Of a stretch of DNA of 64,000 bases, positions 36,501 to 46,510 are shown one piece after another. Every line of letters begins with the position of its first letter. Position 1 is the first letter of the stretch. The notes below the pieces were generated by a model. It had not been told where the DNA came from, made no database searches, and saw only the letters and a program-made list of their open reading frames with translations. Position numbers and translations under genes: made by a program. This DNA is from Colius striatus. Lineage: Eukaryota; Chordata; Aves; Coliiformes; Coliidae. Location of the stretch: NCBI RefSeq assembly GCF_028858725.1, contig NC_084763.1, positions 1-64,000 on the forward strand, given 5' to 3'.

Positions 36501-39500
36501 GTGGGATGGGAGGGGATGGAATGGGACTCCAGGGGTGGGATGGGAGTGGACCCTAGGGGTGGGATGGGATGGATGGGATGAGATCCCAGGGGTGGGATGG
36601 GACATCAGGGATGGGATGGGACCCCAGGGGTGGGATGGGACCTCAGGGATCGGATGGGACCCCAGGGGTGAGGTGGGATGGGACCCCAGGGGTGGGGTGG
36701 GATGGGACTGGCTGGGACCCCAGGGTTGGAATGGGACCCCAGGGGTGGGATGGGATGGGACCCCAGGGGTAGGATGGGATGGGACCCCAGGGGTGGAACC
36801 CCAGGGGTGGGATGGGACCCTGAGGTTGGGATGGGACCCCAGGGATGGGACTTGAGGGGTGGGATGGGACTCCAGGGTTGGGATGGGACCCCAGGGGTGG
36901 GATGGGATGGGAGTGGATGGGACCCAGGGTTGGGATGGGATGGGACCCCAGGGGTGGGATGGGATGGGACCCCAGGGGTGGGATGGGATGGGACCCCAGG
37001 GGTGGGACCTCAGGAGTGGGATGGGATAGGACTGGGATGGGAATCCAGGGGAGGGATGAGACTGTGATACCCCAGGGGTGGGATGCGACCCCAGGGGTGG
37101 GATTGGACCCTGAGGTTGGGATGGGACCCCAGGGATAGGACTTCAGGGATGGGATGGGTCTCCAGGGTTGGGATGGGATGGGACCCCAGGGGTGGGATGG
37201 GATGGGATGGGACTGGATGGGACCCAAGGGTTGGGAGTGGATGGGACCCTAGGGGTGGGATGGGATGTGATGGGACCCCAGGGCTGGGATGAGTCCCCAG
37301 GGGTGGGATGGGATGGGACCCCAGGAGTGGGATGAGATGTGATGGGACCTCAGGGGTGAGATGGGATGGGACTGGATGGGACCCCAGGGTTGGGATGAGT
37401 CCCCAGGGGTGGGATGGGATGGGATCCCAGGGGTGGGATGGGGCGCCAGGGGTGGGATGGGATGGGACTCCAGGTTTGGGATGGGATGGAACTGGTTGGG
37501 ACCCCAGGGATGGGATGAGTCTCCAGGGGTGGGATGGGACCCCAGGGGTGGGGTGGGATGGGACAGGATGGGATGGGACCCCAGGGGTGGGATGGGATGG
37601 GACCCTAGGGATGGGATGGGATGGGACTGGTTGGGACCCCAGGGGTGGGATGGGAACCCAGGGATGGGATGGGACCCCAGGGGTGGGGTGGGATGGGACA
37701 GGATGGGATGGGACCCCAGGGGTGGGATGGGATGGGACCCTAGGGATGGGATGGGATGGGACTGGTTGGGACCCCAGGGGTGGGATGGGAACCCAGGGAT
37801 GGGATGGGACCCCAGGGGTGGGGTGGGATGGGACCCCAGGGTTGGGATGGGTCTGTAGGGGTGGGATGGGACTCCAGGGGTCGGATGGAATGGGATGGGA
37901 TGGTACTGGATTGGACCCCAGGGTTGGGATGGGATGGGAACCCAGGGGTGGGATTGGATGGGATAGGACCCCAGGGGTGGGATGAGTCCCCAAGGGTGGG
38001 ATGGGATGAGAACCCAGGGGTGGGATTGGATGGGATAGGACCCCAGGGGTGGGATGAGTCCCCAAGGGTGGGATGGGATGAGTCCCCAAGGGTGGGATGG
38101 GATGGGATGGGACCCCAGGGGTGGGATGGGACGGGACCCCAGGGGTGGGATGGGACGGGACCCCAGGGGTGGGATGGGACGGGACCCCAGGGGTGGTATG
38201 AGTCCCCAGGGGTGGGATGGGACCCAAGGGGTGGGATGGGACTGGATGGGACCCCAGGGCTGGGATGGGACCCCAGGGGTGGGACCTCAGGGGTGGGATG
38301 GGATAGGACTGGGATGGGACCCCAGGGGTGGGATGTGACCACAGGGGTGGGACCCCAGGCGTGGGATGGGACCCTGAGGTTTGGATGGGACCCCAAGGAT
38401 TGGAGTTCAGGGGTGGGATGGGACCCCAGGATTGGGATGGGACTGGATGGGATCCCAGGGGTGGGATGGGATGGCATGCGACCCCAGTGGTGGGATGAGT
38501 CCCCAGAGGTGGGATGGGATGGGACCCCTGGGGTGGGATGGGACCCCTGGGGTGGGATGGGATGGGACCCCAGGGGTGGGATGGGATGTGATGGGACCCC
38601 AGGGTTGGGATGAGTCTCCAGGGGTGGGATGGGATGGGACCCCAGGGGTGGGATGGGATGGATGGGATGAGATCCCAGGGGTGGGATGGCATGGGACTGG
38701 ATGAGACCCCAGGGGTGGGATGGCATGGGACTGGATGGGACCCCAGGGGTGGGATGGGATGTGATGGGACCCCAGGGCTGGGATGAGTCCCCAGGGGTGG
38801 GATGGGACCCCAGGGGTGGGATGGGACTGGATGGGACCCCAGGGTTGGGATGGGACCCCAGATGTGGGATGCGTCCCCAGTGGTGGGATGGGACCCCAGG
38901 GGTGGGATGGGATGGGACCCCAGGGATAAGACTTCAGGGGTGGGATGGGTCTCCAGGGTTGGGATGGGATGGGACCCCAGGAGTGGGATGAGTCCCCAGG
39001 GGTGGGATGGGATGGGACCACAGGGGTGGGATGGGATGGGATTGGATGGGACTGGATGGGACCCCAGGGTTCGGATGGGACCCCAGGGGTGGGATGGGAG
39101 GGGATGGAATGGGACTCCAGGGGTGGGATGGGAGGGGACCCAAGGGTGGGATGGGATGGGATGGATGGGATGAGATCCCAGGGGTGGGATGGGACCCCAG
39201 GGGTGGGATGGGACCTCAGGGATCGGATTGGACCCCAGGGGTGAGGTGGGATGGGACCCCAGGGGTGGGGTGGGATGGGACTGGCTGGGACCCCAGGGTT
39301 GGGATGGGACCCCAGGGGTGGGATGGGACCCCAGGGGTGGGATGGGATGGGACCCCAGGGGTGGAACCCCAGGGGTGGGATGGGACCCTGAGGTTGGGAT
39401 GGGACCCCAGGGATGGGACTTGAGGGGTGGGATGGGACTCCAGGGTTGGGATGGGACCCCAGGGGTGGGATGGGATGGGAGTGGATGGGACCCAGGGTTG

Positions 39501-41725
39501 GGATGGGATGGGACCCCAGGGGTGGGATGGGATGGGACCCCAGGGGTGGGACCTCAGGAGTGGGATGGGATAGGACTGGGATGGGAATCCAGGGGTGGGA
39601 TGACACTGGGATGGGACCCCAGGGGTGGGATGCGACCCCAGGGGTGGGACTGGACCCTGAGGTTGGGATGGGACCCCAGGGATAGGACTTCAGGGATGGG
39701 ATGGGTCTCCAGGGTTGGGATGGGATGGGACTGGATGGGACCCAAGGGTTGGGAGTGGATGGGACCCCAGGGGTGGGATGGGATGGGACCCCAGGGGTGG
39801 GATGGGATGGGACTGGATGGGAAATCAGGGGTGGGATGGGATGGGACCCTAGGGGTGGGATGGGATGTGATGGGACCCCAGGGCTGGGATGAGTCCCCAG
39901 GGGTGGGATGGGACCCCAGGAGTGGGATGAGATGTGATGGGACCTCAGGGGTGAGATGGGATGGGACTGGATGGGACCCCAGGGTTGGGATGAGTCCCCA
40001 GGGGTGGGATGGGATGGGATGGGATGGGGCCCCAGGGGTGGGATGGGGCGCCAGGGGTGGGATGGGATGGGACTCCAGGTTTGGGATGGGATGGAACTGG
40101 TTGGGACCCCAGGGATGGGATGAGTCTCCAGGGGTGGGATGGGACCCCAGGGGTGGGGTGGGATGGGACAGGATGGGATGGGACCCCAGGGGTGGGATGG
40201 GATGGGACCCTAGGGATGGGATGGGATGGGACTGGTTGGGACCCCAGGGGTGGGATGGGATGGGAACCCAGGGATGGGATGGGACCCCAGGGGTGGGGTG
40301 GGATTGGACCCCAGGGTTGGGATGGGTCCGTAGGGGTGGGATGGGACTCCAGGGTTCGGATGGAATGGGATGGGATGGTACTGGATTGGACCCCAGGGTT
40401 GGGATGGGATGGGAACCCAGGGGTGGGATTGGATGGGATAGGACCCCAGGGGTGGGATGAGTCCCCAAGGGTGGGATGGGATGGGAACCCAGGGGTGGGA
40501 TTGGATGGGATAGGACCCCAGGGGTGGGATGAGTCCCCAAGGGTGGGATGGGATGAGTCCCCAAGGGTGGGATGGGATGGGACCCCAGTGGTGGGATGGG
40601 ATGGGACCGCAGGGGTGGGATGGGACGGGACCCCAGGGATGGGATGGGACGGGACCCCAGGGATGGGATGGGACGGGACCCCAGGGGTGGTATGAGTCCC
40701 CAGGGGTGGGATGGGACCCAAGGGGTGGCATGGGATGTAATGGGATGGGATGGGACTGGATGGGACCCCAGGGCTGGGATGGGACCCCAGGGGTGGGACC
40801 TCAGGGGTGGGATGGGATAGGACTGGGATGGGACCCCAGGGGTGGGATGTGACCACAGGGGTGGGACCCCAGGGGTGGGATGGGACCCTGAGGTTTGGAT
40901 GTGACCCCAAGGATTGGAGTTCAGGGGTGGGATGGGACCCCAGGATTGGGATGGGACTGGATGGGATCCCAGGGGTGGGATGGGATGGCATGCGACCCCA
41001 GTGGTGGGATGAGTCCCCAGAGGTGGGATGGGATGGGACCCCAGGGGTGGGATGGGACCCCAGGGGTGGGATGGGATGGGACCCCAGGGGTGGGACAGGA
41101 TGGGATGGGACAGGATGGGATGGGACAGGATGGGATGGGAGCCCAGGGGTGTGATGGGGCCCCAGGGGTGGGATGGGATGGGGCCCCAGGGGTGGGATGG
41201 GATGGGGCCCCAGGGGTGGGATGGGATGGGACTGGTTGGGACCCCAGGGGTGGGATGGGATGGGACCCCAGGGCTGGGATGAGTCTCCAGGGGTGGGATG
41301 GGATGGGACCCCAAGTGTGGGGTGGGTCCCCAGGTGTGGGGTGGGATGGAACCCCAGGGGTGGGGAGGGACTGGATGGGACCCCAGGGGTCGGATGGGGT
41401 GGGACTGGATGGGACCCCAGGGGTCGGATGGGACCCCAGGGGTGGGACCTCAGGGGTCGGATGGTATAGGACTGGGATGGGACTCCAGGGGTGGGATGAG
41501 ACTGGGAAGGGACCCCAGGGGTGGAACCCCAGGAGTGGGATGGGACCCTGAGGTTGGGATGGGACCCCAGGGATAGGACTTCAGGGGTGGGATGGGATGG
41601 GACCCCAGGGATGGGATGGGATGGGACTGGGATGGGACCTCAGGGATGGGATGGGACCCTGGTGATAGGACCCTGGGGCTGGGATAGGACCCTGAGGTTG
41701 GGATGGGACTTCTGGTACCAGGGCT
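33515..41725. repeat. 20/25-bp G-rich minisatellite, block 2 (8.2 kb)
   Basis: Same unit family as the block at 28.47 kb. Large internal duplications are present: a segment with GGTTTGGATG, CCCCAAGGATTGGAGTTCAG and neighbours occurs at about 38,373 and again about 2.5 kb later. It fills most of the interval between GPT exon copy 2 and the next GPT exon. It is G-rich on the coding strand throughout, with abundant quadruplex-type G tracts. All long open frames here are discounted. Confidence 0.95.
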
Positions 41726-41829
41726 GTGAGCTCCCAGTGCCCTCCCAGTCCCATTCTGAGACCCCCAGTGCTTTACTGGTCCTACTAAGACCTCCAAAAC
41801 ATACCCAAGAACTGGGTTGAGACCCTCCA

Positions 41830-42215
41830 AAAGCCATAGGAAGTGGGACTGAGTCCCCTCAAATCCATTAGGAGTGGGGTGAAGGCCCCAAAACCCATCA
41901 GGAGCAGGGGCTAAGCCCCCCGAAACCCATCAGGAGTGGGGATGACTCTCCTCCCAAATCTATAGGGAGGCAGGTTGGGTCCCCCAAACCTATCAGGAGA
42001 GGGGGTCTAAGCCCCCCCATACCCATGGGAAACTAGACTGAGTCCCCTAAAACCCATCAGGAGTGGGGCTGAGCCCATACCCCAAACCCATAGGGAGCAA
42101 GACTGGGCCCCCAAACCTATCAGGAAAAGGGATTGAGCCCCCCAAAACCCATCAGGAGCAGGACTGGGCCCCCCAAACCCATGGTGGGAGTGGGACTGGA
42201 CCCCCCCACTCCGCT
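41830..42215. repeat. Degenerate ACCCATCAGGAG minisatellite
   Basis: About nine units of 30-45 bp share AAACCCATCAGGAGNGGG followed by a CTGAGCCCCC-like end. They occupy the last 400 bases of the intron before the GPT exon at 42,248. Confidence 0.8.
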
Positions 42216-42247
42216 ATGCCAACCTCCCCCCTTCTCCCCCCTCCCAG

Positions 42248-42327
42248 GGCATGTCCAGAGCCGTCAGTGCATTGAGGACGTCATCAAATTCGCCTTCGAG
42301 GAGAGGCTCTTCCTCATGGCTGACGAG
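42248..42327 (+). CDS. GPT: GPT internal exon (LADE segment)
   Basis: An 80-nt exon between acceptor CCTCCCAG and donor GTGAGT. It completes the split Gly codon and encodes [20 protein letters not shown] followed by FLMADE. The Asp of the ADE motif is the residue that pairs with the pyridine nitrogen of pyridoxal phosphate in this family. The exon ends in phase 0, matching the next exon 83 bp downstream. The frame joins cleanly with either 244-nt copy upstream. Confidence 0.93.
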
Positions 42328-42410
42328 GTGAGTGGGACCCTCAGACTCGGGGGGTATGTGAGGTGGACCCCAACATCTAGGTAACCCCACCAGTTTCCCC
42401 CCTCCTCCAG

Positions 42411-42547
42411 GTGTACCAGGACAACGTGTATGCTGAGGGTTCGGCCTTCCACTCCTTCAGGAAGGTGCTGACAGAGATGGGGCAGCCCTACCTGGAGTCG
42501 GTGGAACTCACCTCCTTCCACTCCATCTCCAAAGGCTTCACGGGCGA
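42411..42547 (+). CDS. GPT: GPT internal exon with the cofactor lysine
   Basis: A 137-nt exon after CTCCTCCAG encodes [20 protein letters not shown] and continues to [11 protein letters not shown], ending inside the Glu codon at donor GTGAGT. The SISK lysine is the Schiff-base residue for pyridoxal phosphate. The next expected exon (a CGYRGGY-type start) and the rest of the C-terminal half are absent before the minus-strand gene at 42.9 kb. In this window GPT is therefore three consecutive internal exons with no beginning or end. Confidence 0.92.
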
Positions 42548-42799
42548 GTGAGTGACCTCCCACGGCCACCCCCACCCCGAGGTGGCCACCACAGGTCCTG
42601 GGGAGCCACAGAGTGGGGATGAGGATGGTGGAACCCCATGGGCCTCAAGGGTGGTGATGGAAAGAGGCTGGAGGTCCCGTGGGGTTGGGATGGTGATGCC
42701 ATGGTCCTGTGGAGCCCACGGGGTGGGGATGGTGATGCCATGGTCCTCTGGAGCCTATGGGATGGGGATGGTGATGCACAAAAAGGCCCCGTGGAGATG
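42548..42799. other. GPT 3' flank/intron with a GGGGATGGTGATG repeat
   Basis: Three imperfect copies of GATGGTGATGCCATGGTCCT and the following CTGGAGCC words lie at 42,690-42,775. No further GPT exon is seen. Confidence 0.6.
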
Positions 42800-42805
42800 T
42801 TTATT
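42800..42805 (-). terminator. Polyadenylation signal AATAAA
   Basis: TTTATT on the plus strand gives AATAAA on the minus strand, about 100 bases past the stop codon of the fucolectin-like exon. It probably ends that transcript. Confidence 0.6.
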
Positions 42806-42904
42806 AGGGTGGTTCTGACGACAGGGAGCCTCCAGGGGCATCTGATGTCAGAGGGTCCTGGTGCCAGGGGGGAAACTCCTCACCTTGTCCCCCTTAAAAG
42901 CCCC

Positions 42905-43058
42905 TCATGGCTCGGGGTGGACAGTGTAGACCTCGACCTCACAGAGAGTGAACTGCTCCTCCCGGCCCGGGATGGTGACGGTGACGTAGCGGCCGCGGAG
43001 GCCGTGGCAGCAGATGGTGCTGAGCGACCCAGGACTGGCATCTGTGATGATGCCACAG
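42905..43058 (-). CDS. Fucolectin-like (F-type lectin) terminal exon
   Basis: On the minus strand, after acceptor CTCCCTGCAG, 154 nt encode a C-terminal piece starting CGIITDASPGS, continuing ICCHGLRGRYVTVTIPGR and ending TLCEVEVYTVHPEP at a TGA. The pattern CxG(L/M)xGRYVxVxIPG...LTLCEVEVY is typical of the end of the fucolectin/F-type lectin domain (the FTP domain, F5/8-type fold), which binds fucose; the Cys residues fit its conserved disulfides. Entry is in phase 1. No earlier exon was found upstream (above 43.06 kb), where a CR1 fragment and 31-bp repeats begin. It has no counterpart in the human GPT-RECQL4 interval as I know it. Confidence 0.75.
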
Positions 43059-43072
43059 CTGCAGGGAGCAAA

Positions 43073-43385
43073 CCACAGAATCATTTGGGTTAGAAAAGCC
43101 CTTTGAGCTGCAGGAGCCCAGCCCTGAGCCCTCACCCTGCCACAGCCACCACTGACCCACAGCCCTCAGCACCTCAGCTCCAGGGCTTTGGGGTCCCTCC
43201 AGGGCTGGGCACTCCCCCAGCTCCCTGGGCAGCCTGGCACAGGGGCTGACACCCCTCTCAGGGAAACAGTTCTGCCTCAGCTCCAGCCTCAGCCTCCCCT
43301 GGGGCACCCTGAGCCCCTTTCCTCTTGGCCCGTCACTCACTAGCTGGGAGCAGAGACCGACCTCCAGCTCACTGCAGCCTCCTGG
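43073..43385 (-). mobile_element. CR1-like LINE 3' fragment
   Basis: Starts CACAGAATCATTTGGGTTAG and continues with AAGCCCTTTGAGCTGCAGGA and GGCACTCCCCCAGCTCCCTG, matching the reverse complement of a CR1 3' region. It is strongly similar to the element at 52.77 kb, so both come from one subfamily. Confidence 0.85.
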
Positions 43386-43399
43386 CAGAGATTTCACCA

Positions 43400-45755
43400 C
43401 CAAAACCCCAATATTCTATCTTTTTGTCCAAACACCACCACAAAAACACTACTTTTTTTTCCCTCAAATCACCTCCCCAATTTTCCCCTCAGAACTCCAC
43501 CAAAATCCCACTTTTTCCCCCTTAAAACTCCACCAAACCCCAACATTTCCCTTCAAAACTTACAAAAAGCTCACTTTTCCCCTCAAAACTACACCAAAGC
43601 CCAACTTTTTTGTCAGAAGCCCACCAAAGCACCACTTTTCCCCTCAACAATCCACAAAAACCCATCTTCCCCTCAGAACCCCATCAAAAACCCACCTTTG
43701 CCCTCAAATATCCACCAACCCCCCACTTTTTCACTCCAAACTCCACTAAAACCACACTTGTCATCTGAAAACACCAACAAAACTCCACTTTTCCCCTCAA
43801 AGCTCCCCAAAAATCCCACTGGTGCCTCAGAACCCCACCAATCTCCATCTTTTCCAACTCAGCAGAACTCCAACGCCCCTCTTTTCTCCTTAAAACTCTA
43901 CAAAAAACCCTTTTTCTCCTCAGAATCCCACAAAAAACCCACTTTTGCCCTCAAAAACCCACCAAATCTCCACTTTTTCACTCCAAGGTCCACTAAAAAC
44001 ACACTTTTCCCCTCAACACTCCACCAAATCCCCACTTTTCTTCTCTAACCTCCACTTTTCCACTTAAAACTCCACCAAAAAATCCATTTTCCCCCTCAGA
44101 ATCCCATCAAAAATCCACTTTCACCCTCAAAAACCCATTGAACCTCCAATTTTCACTCCAAGCTCCACCAAAACCCCACTTTTTCCCTCAATACTCCACC
44201 AAAACTTCACTTTCCCCCTCAAAGCTCCTCCTAATTCCCACTTGTTCCTCAGAAGTCAACAAATCCCCCACTTTTGCCCTCAAAACTCTGCCAAAACCCA
44301 GTTTTCCTCTCAAGACTACACCACAATCCCACTTTCTCCCCACAACACCATCAAAACCCAATTCTTTCCTCTCAGAATCTCACCAAAACCCCACTTTTGC
44401 CCTCAACACTCCACCAGAACCTTACTTTTCCCCTTAAAACCCCACAAAAACTCATTTTCACCTCAGATCAACACCAAAAACCTACTTTTACTCTCAAAAA
44501 TTCATCAAATCCCCACTTTTTCACTTCAAACTCCACTAAAACCCCTTTTCTTCTCAACACTCCACAAAACCCCCACTTTCGCCCTCAACACTCCACAAAA
44601 CCCCTACTTTTTCACTCCAAACTCCAGTAAAACCCACTGTTCTTCTCAACACTCCACAAAAAACCCCACTTTTCATCTGAAAACTCCACCAAAACTCCAC
44701 TTTTCCCCTCAGAACCCCATCAAAAACCCACTTTCACCCTCAAAACCCCACCGAACCTCCACTTTTCTACTCCAGACTCCACCAAGCCCGCACTTTTCCC
44801 CTCAGAACCCCACAAATCTCCACTTTTCCCCCTCAGCAGACCACCAACCCCACTCTTTTCTCCTTAAAGCTCTACAAAAACCTTTATTCCCCTCAGAACC
44901 CCACAATAAAACACTTTTCCCCTCAAAACTCCACCAAACCCCCACTTTTCCCCTCAAAACTCCAGTAAAACCCACTGTTGCCCTCAAAACTCTGCCAAAA
45001 CCCATTTTTCCCCTCAGAACCGCACCAAAAACTTACCTTTACCCTCAAAAATCCTCCAAATCGCCACTTGTTCACTCAGAACTCCACTAAAACCCCTTTT
45101 CTTCTCAACACTCCACCAAACCCCCACTTTTCCCCTCAGAGCTCCACTAAAATCGCACTTGTATCTCAGAAATCCACCAAAACCCCACTTTTCCCCTCCA
45201 AGCTCCTCCCAATTCCCACTTGTTCCTCAGAAATTCACAAACTCCCCTCTTTTCCTCTTAAAACTCCACTTTTCCCCTCAGAACCCCATCAAAAACCCAC
45301 TTTCGCCCTCAAAACCCCGCCGAACCTCCACCTTTCCACTCCAGACTCCACCAAGCCCGCACTTTTCCCCTCAGCACCCCACCAATCTCCACTGTTCCCC
45401 CTCACCAGACAACCAACCCCACTCTTTTCTCCTTAAACCTCTACAAAAACCTTTATTCCCCTCAGAACCCCACAAAAAAACACTTTTCCCCTCAAAACCC
45501 CACCAAACCCCCACTTTTCGCCTCAGAACCCCACAAATCTCCACTTTTCCCCCTCAGCAGACCACCAACCCCACTCTTTTCTCCTTAAAGTCCACCAAAC
45601 CCCGACTTTTCCCCTCAACACTCCACCAAAACCCCACTTTTCCCCTCCAAGCTCCTCCCAATTCCCACTTGTTCCTCAGAAATTCACAAAACCCCTCACT
45701 TTTCCTCTCAAAACTCCACCTTTCCCCTCACAACGCCATTAAAAACCCACTTTGC
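43400..45755. repeat. 31-bp C/A-rich minisatellite, block 1
   Basis: Units near 31 bp combine CTTTTCCCCTCA with AACTCCACCAAAACCCC, with period noise of about one or two bases. The alternation of short A-runs and T-runs every half unit resembles known bird microchromosome satellites of 41-42 bp, but the period differs. Ser/Pro/Lys-rich frames (up to 282 codons at 44,242-45,090) are artefacts. The array runs up to the RECQL4 exon 1 copy. Confidence 0.93.
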
Positions 45756-45795
45756 CCCGCCGCCCCTCCCCATCCCCGCCCCCCGCAGCGGGCAC

Positions 45796-45879
45796 CTGGC
45801 CGGGCTTCCTCCACTGCTCCCGGAGAAAAGCCGCTTCCCAGCTCTTCAGCGGGGCCTTGACCTCCCGCTGCCGCTCCAT
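45796..45879 (-). pseudogene. RECQL4: RECQL4 exon 1, copy A
   Basis: From ATG at 45,879 to donor GTGCCC, 84 nt encode MERQREVKAPLKSWEAAFLR and eight more residues. This is identical to the copy at 49.2 kb and aligns over its full 28 codons with the start of vertebrate RECQL4 (MER.R.V...L..WE.AF....R.P.Q), a DNA helicase of replication initiation. No other RECQL4 exon follows; downstream on the minus strand there is only 31-bp repeat. It is probably an inactive duplicate of the promoter segment. Confidence 0.8.
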
Positions 45880-46200
45880 GGCGTGCGGAGCGGGGCCGTT
45901 CCCCGGCCCGGGGGGATCCGAGACCTCCCGGAGCCGCGCAGGGACCGCAGCGTCTGGGGCTCAGATCGAACTTCCCGCTGCCGCCGCCCTTCAGCCAATA
46001 AGAAGGGAGGAAGCGATGACAGACACGGCGCAGCCAATGGGCGGGCGAGGATGGCAGGCGGCACCTAGTAACGACGCCGGGCCCGCCTTCCGTGGTGAAA
46101 CTCTCGCTCTGATTGGCGGAGAGGCGGTGCCGGGGTGCAGTGCCAATGCCTGGAAGCGCGGCCGTGAGGGGCCCGGCGGGAGCGGGGCGGCGGGCGGGAG
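45880..46200. promoter_or_regulatory. Divergent RECQL4/LRRC14 promoter, copy A
   Basis: A CpG-rich block between RECQL4 exon 1 (minus) and a plus-strand donor (GGGAG/GTGAGC at 46,201). Four CCAAT-type boxes are visible: CAGCCAATAAG near 45,993, CAGCCAATGGGCGGG near 46,032, an inverted GATTGG near 46,111, and TGCCAATGCC near 46,140. The composition and NF-Y-type spacing fit a bidirectional housekeeping promoter. After the donor comes G-rich repeat, then unrelated 31-bp repeat instead of LRRC14. Confidence 0.75.
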
Positions 46201-46510
46201 GTGAGCTGAGGGGTCCCCGGGGACTGGGGGGCGTGAGGGCAGCTGAGGGGTCCCCGGGGATTGGGGGGGGGTGAGGGCAGCTGAGGGGTCCCCGGGGATT
46301 GGGGGGGGGTGAGGGCAGCTGAGGGGTCCCCGGGGATTGGGGGGGGTGAGGGCAGCTGAGGGGAACCCCGGGGATTGGGGGGGGGTGAGGGCAGCTGAGG
46401 GGGATCCCAGGGATTGGGGGGGGTGAGGGCAGCTGAGGGGGGCCTCAGGGATTGGGGGGCGTGTGGGCAGCTGAAGGGGACCCCGGAGATTGGGGGGGCG
46501 TGAGGGCAGC
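46201..46510. repeat. 37-bp G-rich minisatellite, copy A
   Basis: About eight units of GTGAGGGCAGCTGAGGGG with CCCCGGGGATTGGGGGG-like ends. It starts at the splice donor of the promoter copy and is cut sharply at about 46,510 by the 31-bp repeat. Confidence 0.9.

Noticed and set aside
28553-41576. Long Gly/Trp/Asp/Met- and Pro/Ser/His-rich frames on both strands
   Set aside because: Artefacts of the GGGATGGGACCCCAGGGGTG repeat. They overlap on both strands, and their length tracks array length.
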